A stretch of 64,000 nucleotides of DNA from NCBI RefSeq assembly GCF_003386205.1, contig NZ_QRDY01000019.1:42035-106034 (forward strand), read 5' to 3'. Within the stretch, counting starts at the first letter, position 1; each line of letters starts with the position of its first letter. Origin of the DNA: Cohnella lupini. Lineage in GTDB: Bacteria; Bacillota; Bacilli; Paenibacillales; Paenibacillaceae. A program made the translations under genes and the position numbers. A model generated the notes under the pieces. It was not told the origin of the DNA, did no database searches, and saw only the letters and a program-made list of their open reading frames with translations. Positions 54,202 to 62,280 of this stretch are shown here, one piece after another.

Positions 54202-54699
54202 CTATTGAGCCTGCTGAAGCATTGCCAAGTATTCAGCATAGCGTTCCATGGATGCAATTGCGCCTTGCTCCGCACCGGAAGCAATGGAACCTTGAAGAGC
54301 TTCAGCAGATGCGTATTCCGTGCGCATAGTCAGTTTGGTTCGGCCAACATCAAGTTGTTCGAACGAGTCGAATATGAGGGACTCATGCTCGTTATACGGG
54401 GCCACATCAAATATCATGGTGTAATTCAACCGTTCATGCTTGGCAATCTCGCGATAGGTGCCAGTGAAAGGAAACTCTGTCCCGTCCTGGCCGCGTTGAA
54501 CATATCGGTAGGTGCCTCCTACGCGCAAGTCGATCTCGCAAGTGAACAGAGGTACTCCGCCATATCCCCACCACCTGGCCACATGCTCCGGCTTTGTCCA
54601 GGCATCCCATACCAGCTCTCGCGGCGCTTGAAAAATGCGTTCGACGATCAGTGCTTGACCTTCTACTCGAGTTGTTGCTATTGCTGAAAGTTGATTCAT
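54202..54699 (-). CDS. SRPBCC/AHSA1-domain protein
   Basis: The 165-residue protein has the START-like fold typical of the Aha1/CalC group: VERIFQAPRELVWDAWTKPE, HVARWWGYGG, FPFTGTYREI and a C-terminal helix TMRTEYASAEALQGS to the end. These proteins bind hydrophobic ligands; the natural one here is unknown. AGGAGG precedes the ATG. Confidence 0.87.
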   Translation of the reverse strand: MNQLSAIATTRVEGQALIVERIFQAPRELVWDAWTKPEHVARWWGYGGVPLFTCEIDLRVGGTYRYVQRGQDGTEFPFTGTYREIAKHERLNYTMIFDVAPYNEHESLIFDSFEQLDVGRTKLTMRTEYASAEALQGSIASGAEQGAIASMERYAEYLAMLQQAQ

Positions 54700-54789
54700 A
54701 ATAAATTCCTCCTAATAATGGTATGGGTTCTCCAGAGGGAACCGAGAAAAGTTGAATGATTTTCCGAAGATCGAAGTAGTGCCTGAAAA

Positions 54790-56124
54790 TTATTCTCCTT
54801 CATTGGAAGCATCCAGAAATCGGGTGAATAAGGCAACAATCAAATCCGTATTCTCCATTAAGGTCACATGAGTCGCACCGGGCAACACAGCCAACTGAGC
54901 TTTGGGAAGGCCAGTCAGATCTCCAGCTACACCACCTCCAAGCAACTTAAACATCTCCAATGCATGTTCGGGACGAACATTGTCAGAATCCCCAATGACA
55001 GTGAGTACGGGAGCTTTAATGGATTGGATCAGAGGCGTCCAATCTAGCTTTACGCTACCCATCGCCTTGATTTTTTCAACCAGCTTGGGGAAATCTTCCG
55101 GACGCGGTGCCAGCTTTTTATATTCCTCTTCAATTGGTGTACCTACGAAAATTTCCGGCGTGATGAGATCCATCATTCCATTAATCTCATCGTACATGCC
55201 GTCGCTCTTAAACGTCGACGAGGCTACTACAAGCTTTCGAACCTGCTCCGGATGCCGGGCAGCCATTTGAATTCCGACTGCACCACCTAAGGAATGACCG
55301 ATAATATCGACATTCTTGATCCCGATTTGATGCAGTAATTCAGCGACATCGTCGGCCATCTGCTCGCTGCTTAACGGGCGGTCAATGTCAACGGTACGTC
55401 CGTGACCTTGCATTTCGAGGGCAATCACCTGTCGGCTCTCGGATAGTTTGGGAATGAGTGTGCCAAACGCGGTGTCAATAGACATAAATGCGCCATGGAG
55501 CAAGACTACCGGATGCCCGCCCTTACCATGGATTTCATAATACATGTCGAGCCCATTCACCGTGGCGTAATGTCCGCGTTTCTCTATTGATTGCTGCGAC
55601 TCGACAAATTGAATGGATTTATGTAACCACAATGCTGCTTCTCCCCGGGTTATAGCCTCGTTATTTAGGTCCTCGAAGAAGACGGGATCGCTTAGGTCTA
55701 ACCCTTTGATGCCAACGGCTTTTATCAGAAACTCCGCATATAGCTGTCTTGACAAATCAGCGTTTGGATTAACGTCACTCGAAAGCTCCAAACCGTTCAC
55801 ACGTGCGATTACAAAGGAATCGCTATACCATTCGTGATTCGAAATCGTATGAAACAAATCTGTTGCGACCGGCTTTTTACCCGATCCGGTCTGTTCAAGT
55901 TTCAGATTCAAGCCTTTCACAATCATATTGACACCTTGTGCAACACTGGCTTTCTCTCGCGGTGCAAACCGGCTGCTCGTGATGCCGGATATAATACCTC
56001 GGTCCTTTAGCTGAAGAATGGCTTCGCGTTCAGCATTATTTAAATCGGTGAAAGCTAACACGGGACTACTGGCCAATGCTCCAAGCAACACGACAACAAC
56101 TATCAGGAATGCCAACCTCTTCAA
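54790..56124 (-). CDS. Secreted alpha/beta hydrolase with N-terminal SLH domains
   Basis: The 444-residue protein begins at a TTG with AAGGAGTG seven bases upstream. A signal peptide is followed by up to three SLH-type segments (about 25-180; FTDLNNAEREAILQLKDRG, WYSDSFVIARVNGLELSSD, DLNNEAITRGEAALWLHKS). An alpha/beta hydrolase comes next (about 185-440), with VVLLHGAFMS, nucleophile GHSLGG (Ser278), acid in VIGDSDNV and histidine in PGATHVTLME. The enzyme is probably held on the cell surface by its SLH part. Its substrate is unknown. A palindromic operator-like site overlaps its promoter. Confidence 0.86.
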   Translation of the reverse strand: MKRLAFLIVVVVLLGALASSPVLAFTDLNNAEREAILQLKDRGIISGITSSRFAPREKASVAQGVNMIVKGLNLKLEQTGSGKKPVATDLFHTISNHEWYSDSFVIARVNGLELSSDVNPNADLSRQLYAEFLIKAVGIKGLDLSDPVFFEDLNNEAITRGEAALWLHKSIQFVESQQSIEKRGHYATVNGLDMYYEIHGKGGHPVVLLHGAFMSIDTAFGTLIPKLSESRQVIALEMQGHGRTVDIDRPLSSEQMADDVAELLHQIGIKNVDIIGHSLGGAVGIQMAARHPEQVRKLVVASSTFKSDGMYDEINGMMDLITPEIFVGTPIEEEYKKLAPRPEDFPKLVEKIKAMGSVKLDWTPLIQSIKAPVLTVIGDSDNVRPEHALEMFKLLGGGVAGDLTGLPKAQLAVLPGATHVTLMENTDLIVALFTRFLDASNEGE

Positions 56125-56165
56125 TCCAAATCACTCCTTTTTCTTACGTATCAGTTCTTGTTTAG

Positions 56166-56203
56166 AATATACTCCACTGGGAATATTCCTGTCAAGGAAT
56201 ATT
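56166..56203 (-). promoter_or_regulatory. Promoter with an overlapping inverted repeat, upstream of the surface hydrolase gene
   Basis: On the minus strand TTGACA (56195-56190), 18 bases and TATATT (56171-56166) form a strong promoter. AATATTCC-TGTCAA-GGAATATT (56182-56203) is a perfect 8-bp inverted repeat enclosing the -35 box, and GGAATATTCC within it is itself palindromic. A repressor bound here would block polymerase. Confidence 0.55.
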
Positions 56204-56334
56204 AAGAAATTCTTTTGTGCGTGTCGTAAATGAACAAAATAGGAAAGATACGTCTATTCCGATTTTTTTGTATTTTCAATGTAAGGTTCATGTATAATAG
56301 AAGTTAACGGTTCTAAGGGGAAGGGGGAATTTGC

Positions 56335-57003
56335 TTGGAAATTCAAGTCGCGGACCAACAAGACAAAACCAAGATTAAAAGCTTGAAAAAACTCATCACC
56401 CCCGTTATGAGAGATGGGTTTCAAGCTTTACGTATGGACGATATAGCCAAGCTTATGGATGTCAGTCGAGCCACGTTATACAAGCACTTCTCTTCTAAGG
56501 AAGAAGTCATGGAGGGCGTCGTTCGCCTCTTCGCGGATTACGTCGCCAATCTCGAGGACTTAGGCCCGGAAGAAGACGACAACGTCTACGCAATCGGATT
56601 CCAACGCTTGTTCGAGCAGTCCGTGACGCTTGCCGGGAAAATATCGGAAGTGTTTATGAAGGAGCTCCAAGCGGTCTATCCGGAACTATACGACGAGCTT
56701 AAGAATGCTTTGAACGAACGGGAAGAACGTATCGTACGGTTTTACCGTCACGGGCAAAGCAAGGGAGTTTTTAATCCGATTAACGAGCACCTGCTTGTGC
56801 TCCAAGACGTTATTCTACTAAGGGAAATCATGAACCCCAAATATTTGCTTTCCCGTAATATTTCGATCCGGCAATCTCTTGTCGATTATTATCGGTTGAA
56901 AAAAACGCAGCTGTTCATAGCGGAAAAAGCATCCATCGTCGACGATTCGAAAATCGAACCGGTGATCGACTATCTCGTCGATAAATTCACCAGTACCTTA
57001 TAG
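56335..57003 (+). CDS. TetR-family transcriptional regulator
   Basis: The 222-residue protein starts at a TTG with AGGGGGAA upstream. The DNA-binding domain is RDGFQALRMDDIAKLMDVSR plus TLYKHFSSKEEVMEGVV (residues about 20-70). The C-terminal helical domain is unspecific. A TATAAT box lies at 56293-56298. It is divergent from the surface hydrolase gene (promoter with dyad at 56166-56203) and convergent with the MFS exporter gene; either could be its target. Confidence 0.88.
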   Translation: MEIQVADQQDKTKIKSLKKLITPVMRDGFQALRMDDIAKLMDVSRATLYKHFSSKEEVMEGVVRLFADYVANLEDLGPEEDDNVYAIGFQRLFEQSVTLAGKISEVFMKELQAVYPELYDELKNALNEREERIVRFYRHGQSKGVFNPINEHLLVLQDVILLREIMNPKYLLSRNISIRQSLVDYYRLKKTQLFIAEKASIVDDSKIEPVIDYLVDKFTSTL

Positions 57004-57012
57004 ACGAACAAC

Positions 57013-57054
57013 AAAAAGAAGGAGTCGCGGTTAATTCCGCGACTCCTTCTTTTC
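57013..57054. terminator. Bidirectional terminator
   Basis: AAGAAGGAGTCGCGG and CCGCGACTCCTTCTT form a perfect 15-bp stem with a 6-base loop, between the converging TetR and MFS genes. Confidence 0.9.
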
Positions 57055-57070
57055 TTGATTCCAACGAGGT

Positions 57071-58504
57071 TCAGACGGCTTCGCGTACTTTGCCTTCCGG
57101 TTGCGCGGAGGTTTTCTTGACCGGCTTCAGGTCCGGCATGAACCAGACGAGCACCACGATGAGCGAAGCCGTCAGAAACGCCGCCGAACCTAGGATCGCA
57201 GCAGAAGTCGCGTGAGCGAAAGCGGACTTGGAAGCTTCGCCCCCGCCCTTCGCGGCTTCGAATACCGTGACCAATATCGCGAGCCCTAGCGACCCGCCGG
57301 TTTGATGGGCGGCGTTGACGAGACCCGAAGCCGCGCCCGCGTCCCTCGCCTCCACTTCGGAGATGCCGATCGAAGTGAACGGGGAGAACACCATCCCCGC
57401 CCCGATTCCCATAATGATTAATGGGACGAACATTTCGGGGAAGTATAACGTATGGGATGAAAGCGGGCTAAGCAATAGCGTGCCGATAATCGCGATCGCG
57501 ATTCCCGCGATCAACACTTTAAGATTTCCGAACCGGGAAACGAGTCGGGGCATCGCGTACATCATCCCGAACATCACGACCGACATCGGGAGAAAAGCGA
57601 GACCGGCTTGGAACGCGGTGAATCCGAGTACGTTTTGCAAATATTGAGGCAGGAAGAAGAAGAGCGAGAAGTTCCCGGCAACCATAAGAAACCGGCCGAG
57701 ATAAGCTCCGGATCTGCGCCGGCTGGCAAATAACCGTAGCGGCGTGATCGGTTGCTTCGCTCGGGCTTCGATAAAGAAGAAAGACGTCAACATGGCGGCG
57801 CCGACCGCCAGCGAAATCAAGGTGAGCGGCCGACCCCATCCTTCGGAAGCCGCCTGGATAAACCCGAACACGAGCGCCGACATGCCCAAAACGGAAGTCA
57901 AAGCGCCCATCCCGTCGAAATTGCCCGCGTTTTTGTCCGTTTCCTTCAGAAACCGCGGTGCGAGTATGAGCAAAGCGATGCCTATAGGAACGTTAATGAA
58001 CATCCCGACTCTCCAGGATACGAATTCGGTCAGCCATCCGCCTAGCACGAGACCGACGCTGCCTCCCCCGCCCGCGATGGCGCTATATACGGCAATCGCC
58101 TTCGCTCGCTCTTTCTTTTCCGTGAAGCTGATGGATAGCAACGCTAGCGTGGAAGGCGTGGCGAATGCGGCTGCGAGCCCTTGAAGTGCACGGGAGAAGA
58201 GTAGGAATTCGGCCGATTGCGCGATGCCGACGAGCACGGAAGCAACCGTAAACAGCGCGACGCCCAAGCTTAAGGTTCTCCGTCTTCCGATAATGTCTCC
58301 GGTCCGCGCGCCTAACAACAGCAATCCGCCGAAGACGAGAATATAAGCGTTCTGTACCCAAGTCAGGCTCGTCGTCGATAGATGCATCGTCGCTCCGATT
58401 TCCGGAAGCGCGGTGACCATAACGGACGAGTCGAGAATAATCATCAGTTGGCAGGCAACGATAAGTATCAAGATCATATGATTTGAAGATTTCAACTCGA
58501 TCAT
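57071..58504 (-). CDS. MFS drug exporter (DHA2, 14-TM type)
   Basis: The 477-residue protein has about 14 membrane segments. The DHA2 signature is visible in LDSSVMVTALPEIGATMHLS, WVQNAYILVFGGLLLLGART, GDIIGRRR and the motif C-like GGGGSVGLVLGGWLTE. Export of lipophilic or cationic drugs by proton antiport is the usual role. The frame opens at an ATG that touches the AAAGGATG site, so the TTG nine bases later (58495) may be the real start. Confidence 0.88.
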   Translation of the reverse strand: MIELKSSNHMILILIVACQLMIILDSSVMVTALPEIGATMHLSTTSLTWVQNAYILVFGGLLLLGARTGDIIGRRRTLSLGVALFTVASVLVGIAQSAEFLLFSRALQGLAAAFATPSTLALLSISFTEKKERAKAIAVYSAIAGGGGSVGLVLGGWLTEFVSWRVGMFINVPIGIALLILAPRFLKETDKNAGNFDGMGALTSVLGMSALVFGFIQAASEGWGRPLTLISLAVGAAMLTSFFFIEARAKQPITPLRLFASRRRSGAYLGRFLMVAGNFSLFFFLPQYLQNVLGFTAFQAGLAFLPMSVVMFGMMYAMPRLVSRFGNLKVLIAGIAIAIIGTLLLSPLSSHTLYFPEMFVPLIIMGIGAGMVFSPFTSIGISEVEARDAGAASGLVNAAHQTGGSLGLAILVTVFEAAKGGGEASKSAFAHATSAAILGSAAFLTASLIVVLVWFMPDLKPVKKTSAQPEGKVREAV

Positions 58505-58629
58505 CCTTTCGCGATGGTGTCTTTGTCGAGTTGAATCATATCACGCCCTTAAAACAAAGTAAACAAAATGCATACTTTTTGTCTAATTTAATTTTATGGA
58601 AAATAGTCTGTTAACGAAAGTATCATCCC

Positions 58630-59601
58630 TCAAAACATTAGGCGCCCCTGAATAGTTTCGGCCTCATTAACCATTCTTTTTATCAACTCGGACACGCTGG
58701 GAACATCATGAATTAAGCCCGTCACCTGACCGGCCCAGCCAAACCCTTCTTCTTCAAGGCCGTCATGAATCCAGCGTTTGTTAGCCTCGCCGCTAATATG
58801 GTGCCTGAGTGCTTCATAATCGGGAGTGTTGCTTTCCGTTTCTAGAATATGTTCAGCAAAGGCGTTTCGCAGGACCCTTGCCGGAAAACCGATGGATTCT
58901 TTAATAATCGCCGTATCTGACTCTGAACTTCTAACCAAAGCGCTTTTATAAGAATCGGACGCATTAACGCATTCCTGCGTCGCGATAAAACGGGTCCCCA
59001 TCAGAATACCCTCTGCACCGAGTGCATGGGCAGCCATCCATCCTCGACCATCGCCGATCCCTCCTGCAGCTATCACTGGGATTCGAACCGCATCAACTAC
59101 GCTAGGTACAAGAACCATTGTGCCCACACCGTCTCGTCCGAGGTGCCCTCCGCCTTCATTGCCAACCACGATGACTGCCGACGCACCGAGCTGTTCAGCC
59201 TTCCGCGCTTGTCTGCGCGAGGAGACGAGTACTAAAGTTTTCATACCAATTGTCGCCAGCCTATTGAGGATCATTGTCGGGTCCCCGCCTGAGATGGATA
59301 CCGCCGGGACTTTCTCCTCAACGAGAACCTTCAGTCGATCTTCGAAGTCGTTACCATGCATGCCTAAAGCCAAATTAACTCCGAAGGGCTTGTCCGTCAA
59401 AGTGCGCGTGCGATAAATCTCCTGCCGCAGCATACTTGCATTCGGAAGGCTCATCGCCGTAATCTGCCCCAGCCCTCCCGCATTGGATACGGCCGCTGCA
59501 AGCTCGGCATATCCCAAGTAGGCTAGTCCGCCTTGAATAATGGGATATTCGATATGCAATAATTCAGTTATTCTCGTTTTCCAATTCATGTACTTGATCA
59601 C
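58630..59601 (-). CDS. Nitronate monooxygenase/FabK-like flavoprotein
   Basis: This 323-residue FMN-binding TIM-barrel protein has GGLAYLGYAELAAAVSNAGG, SISGGDPTMI, VGNEGGGHLGRDGVGT (with the conserved His) and IAAGGIGDGRGWMA. Such sequences are usually labelled nitronate monooxygenase, but the same family includes the enoyl-ACP reductase FabK. In this operon, after ligase, thiolase, hydratase and SDR, an enoyl-CoA reductase role is plausible. The frame opens at a GTG (59601), overlapping the end of the SDR gene. Confidence 0.82.
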   Translation of the reverse strand: MIKYMNWKTRITELLHIEYPIIQGGLAYLGYAELAAAVSNAGGLGQITAMSLPNASMLRQEIYRTRTLTDKPFGVNLALGMHGNDFEDRLKVLVEEKVPAVSISGGDPTMILNRLATIGMKTLVLVSSRRQARKAEQLGASAVIVVGNEGGGHLGRDGVGTMVLVPSVVDAVRIPVIAAGGIGDGRGWMAAHALGAEGILMGTRFIATQECVNASDSYKSALVRSSESDTAIIKESIGFPARVLRNAFAEHILETESNTPDYEALRHHISGEANKRWIHDGLEEEGFGWAGQVTGLIHDVPSVSELIKRMVNEAETIQGRLMF

Positions 59602-60412
59602 CGTTCCTATCTTTCCATGTCTTGAAAAATTCCTCGGGATCTTTCTTCGACCAAGCTATTGTGGGCTTTTGCCACAGCGTCGCTAGGGAACCATTTATCC
59701 CGAATATCTCTCCTGTTAAATTCTCATCGGACCGTTCCAGGAGAATTTGAACAAAGCGCGCAACCTCATCCGAATCGCCTAAGTCCCAATATGCCGGAAA
59801 GGGTTCGTTCCGACGGGTATATTTTTCTTTCAGATGTTCGATCACGGGCCGGGTCATGTCCGTTAAAGCGGCAGGGGCAATGGCATTGATTCGGATATGA
59901 CGATGCCGCAGCTCCTCCGCAAGCGTCCATACCATGCCGAGTATTCCAGCTTTGGCAGCACTGTAGTTTACTTGTCCGACGGAACCTTTCAACCCTGCCG
60001 TTGAAGTTAACAAAAGGATATCGCCGCCTTGATCGGTAATGTAGGGCAGCACCCGACGAATGCAATAAAATGCGCCATTCAAGTGAACGTCAATCACGGA
60101 TTTCCATTCTTCGTCCGTCATATGTATACATTTGCGATCCTGCAAATTACCGGCGTTATGAATCAGAATATCAATGGAACCGTATTTCATGACGATCGCA
60201 TCAACCATGGCTGCGACCTGTGCGGGGTCTGCAACGTTTGCGCAATAACCCGATGCTTCTCCTCCATTCCGATGTATTTCTTCAACAACTCGGTCAATAC
60301 TGGATTGCTGCGTTCCATTAATAGCCACCCGATATCTGCTTTTTGCAAGCTGTATAGCTATGCTACGCCCAATACCTCTGCTAGAACCGGTTATTAACAC
60401 AGTCTTATTCAA
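59564..60412 (-). CDS. Short-chain dehydrogenase/reductase
   Basis: The 282-residue SDR starts at a TTG with GGAGG eight bases upstream. It has the cofactor motif TGSSRGIGRSIA, NAGN, catalytic Ser in LLLTSTAG and YSAAKAG. A C-terminal extension of about 35 residues (WQKPTIAWSKKDPEEFFKTW) recalls SDR domains of peroxisomal hydratase-dehydrogenases. It probably interconverts 3-oxoacyl- and 3-hydroxyacyl-CoA. Confidence 0.87.
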   Translation of the reverse strand: MNKTVLITGSSRGIGRSIAIQLAKSRYRVAINGTQQSSIDRVVEEIHRNGGEASGYCANVADPAQVAAMVDAIVMKYGSIDILIHNAGNLQDRKCIHMTDEEWKSVIDVHLNGAFYCIRRVLPYITDQGGDILLLTSTAGLKGSVGQVNYSAAKAGILGMVWTLAEELRHRHIRINAIAPAALTDMTRPVIEHLKEKYTRRNEPFPAYWDLGDSDEVARFVQILLERSDENLTGEIFGINGSLATLWQKPTIAWSKKDPEEFFKTWKDRNGDQVHELENENN

Positions 60413-60755
60413 TGTTCAAACCTCCTTCCACCGAGAAACTTCCGCTGGCTATGATTTCATCATTCTCACCCGTAATCGTTACATGAACCTCTTCGTTCAA
60501 AGTCTCAAATTCAAAGCGCACAACCGTTTCCGACAAAAGCGGGCTTAGAAAAGTCATTCGGGCGGATTTGATCCATTGCGTCGGATTCATGCTCAGGTAC
60601 GCGGAATGAGCTAAGCCCATGATATACATGCCTTGTGCAATGGGGCGGTTGAACCCGGCTTTCATTGCGGCTTCGGGATCGAAATGAAAGGCTGCCGGAT
60701 CATTGGAAGCATCGGCGTATTGTTGGATGGCTTCTGCCGTTATCTTTTTTTTCAT
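60405..60755 (-). CDS. MaoC-type hot-dog hydratase subunit
   Basis: The 116-residue protein has the hydratase-2 motif ASNDPAAFHFDPEAAMKAGF (catalytic Asp and His) followed by PIAQGMYIMGLAH. Its start overlaps the stop of the companion subunit (ATGA). Together they likely form a heteromeric (R)-specific enoyl-CoA hydratase/3-hydroxyacyl-CoA dehydratase. Confidence 0.85.
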   Translation of the reverse strand: MKKKITAEAIQQYADASNDPAAFHFDPEAAMKAGFNRPIAQGMYIMGLAHSAYLSMNPTQWIKSARMTFLSPLLSETVVRFEFETLNEEVHVTITGENDEIIASGSFSVEGGLNIE

Positions 60756-61132
60756 AAAGGATCGCCTATGGATATTAACACCGTTTCAGCTGTCACGATC
60801 GGTTCACCCTTGCATGCGCATGTAAGTACATGGGTATACAAAATCAACTCTCCGCTTCTGCCTACCTTCTTTTCCATTTTAGTTAGCGATAGATCGCAAA
60901 CAAGATGTGAGTCTGCTTTAAGTGGGACCTTGTATATAAATGACTGCCTGCCATGAATGAATGTGTTATCCTTGTCGAGCCATGGGACATCCGCGATTTT
61001 CCAAAAAGTAATCGGCATCGTGGATGGGGCAATCAATACGTCTCCCATCTTCTGTATGGGGGCCTCGATGCTAAGTGAATAAGCTATAATGGTTTCTGCT
61101 GTAAGATGATACCGAAAGGTTAACCTACTCAT
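60752..61132 (-). CDS. FAS1-dehydratase-like/MaoC N-type hot-dog protein
   Basis: The 126-residue protein resembles the non-catalytic hot-dog half of MaoC-type dehydratases: IAPSTMPITFWKIADVPWLD, FIHGRQSFIYKVPLKADSHL and SGELILYTHVLTCACKGEPI. It has no Asp-His pair of its own, so it probably completes the catalytic subunit encoded directly downstream. It overlaps both neighbouring genes by four bases. Confidence 0.78.
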   Translation of the reverse strand: MSRLTFRYHLTAETIIAYSLSIEAPIQKMGDVLIAPSTMPITFWKIADVPWLDKDNTFIHGRQSFIYKVPLKADSHLVCDLSLTKMEKKVGRSGELILYTHVLTCACKGEPIVTAETVLISIGDPL

Positions 61133-62280
61133 TCGACTGCCTCCACCAAGGTTGCAAGACCCATCCCCCCACCGATCCCAAGTGTAGCTACTCCGCGTTT
61201 AAAGGGTTTCCTCAGCATTTCCGAATATAAACGAGTAATCAAGATCGCGCCGGATGCACCATATGGATGGCCTAAAGCGATTGCTCCTCCGCCGATATTC
61301 ACCTTATCCGTTGATATTCGAAGCTCCTGCAAAGACGCCAGCACCTGCGAAGCAAATGCTTCATTAAACTCCACGATATTAAGGTCGGCTTCCGTCAGTC
61401 GGTGACGACTTAACAGACTCCGAATAGCCGGAACTGGGCCTATTCCTAAATGATGCGGAGCTACTCCCGCTACTCGCGCATCTACGAACCGCAGAACGGC
61501 TTGCAGATTTAGTTCCTTGCATTTCTCAAGCGACATGATGAGGACAAGCGCAGCTCCATCATTAATGGGACATGTATTTCCAGCCGTTACGGTGCCTTGC
61601 TCGAGAAAAACAGGCCGCAACCTTTGCAGTTTGGCCAAGCTGGTATCCGCTCTTGGGCATTCATCCTCGCTGATCCAGCTTCCATCCGTTTGAAACGGGA
61701 CGATTTCCTGTCGAAATCGTCCCGTTATCCGAGAATGAACCGCCTTTTGATGACTGCCTAAAGCATAAAGATCCTGTGCCTCTCTTGAGATGCCAAAGGC
61801 CTCGGCCACGTTTTCCGCAGCCACCCCCATATCCGGATCACCATAGGAGCTTGGCGTAAAATGGGCACGTGTATACACCTGCGGAGTTCCCATTAGAGTC
61901 TGTGGCTTGAGCATTTTCCAGGGTGCACGGCTTGCGCTCTCGACTCCGCCTGCAAGGTATACTTCACCGGCGCCGCTTTGAATGAGTCGAGCAGCCATGT
62001 TGATGGCTTCCAGGCCCGACCCGCACTGCCGGTCAACGGTAACGCCAGGTACAGTTACGGGAAGCCCTGCTTCCAGGGCCGCCACGCGTGCAATGTTCCC
62101 TCCCGGACCCACAACATTTCCGATGATCACATCATCAATGATGTCGTGCGGCAGGTTCGTTTCCGTTAAAATGTGCCGAATAAGCGGAGCGAGCAGCGCT
62201 TCAGGCTCATAGTTGCTTAACGCTCCCCCGATTCTGCCGATCGGCGTTCGTTTAGCCATGACAATGACCGCATCCGTCAT
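61129..62280 (-). CDS. Thiolase-family acyltransferase lacking the second catalytic cysteine
   Basis: The 383-residue thiolase has the nucleophile at VDRQCGSGLEA (Cys86), NEAFASQ and GGAIALGHPYGASGA with the active-site histidine. The C-terminal box that normally reads TLCIGGG is TLGIGGGMG here, so the cysteine that serves as general acid/base in biosynthetic thiolases is a glycine. The protein may be impaired, favour thiolysis over condensation, or act with a different mechanism. It sits between the CoA ligase and the hydratase genes with ATGA overlaps on both sides. Confidence 0.88.
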   Translation of the reverse strand: MTDAVIVMAKRTPIGRIGGALSNYEPEALLAPLIRHILTETNLPHDIIDDVIIGNVVGPGGNIARVAALEAGLPVTVPGVTVDRQCGSGLEAINMAARLIQSGAGEVYLAGGVESASRAPWKMLKPQTLMGTPQVYTRAHFTPSSYGDPDMGVAAENVAEAFGISREAQDLYALGSHQKAVHSRITGRFRQEIVPFQTDGSWISEDECPRADTSLAKLQRLRPVFLEQGTVTAGNTCPINDGAALVLIMSLEKCKELNLQAVLRFVDARVAGVAPHHLGIGPVPAIRSLLSRHRLTEADLNIVEFNEAFASQVLASLQELRISTDKVNIGGGAIALGHPYGASGAILITRLYSEMLRKPFKRGVATLGIGGGMGLATLVEAVE

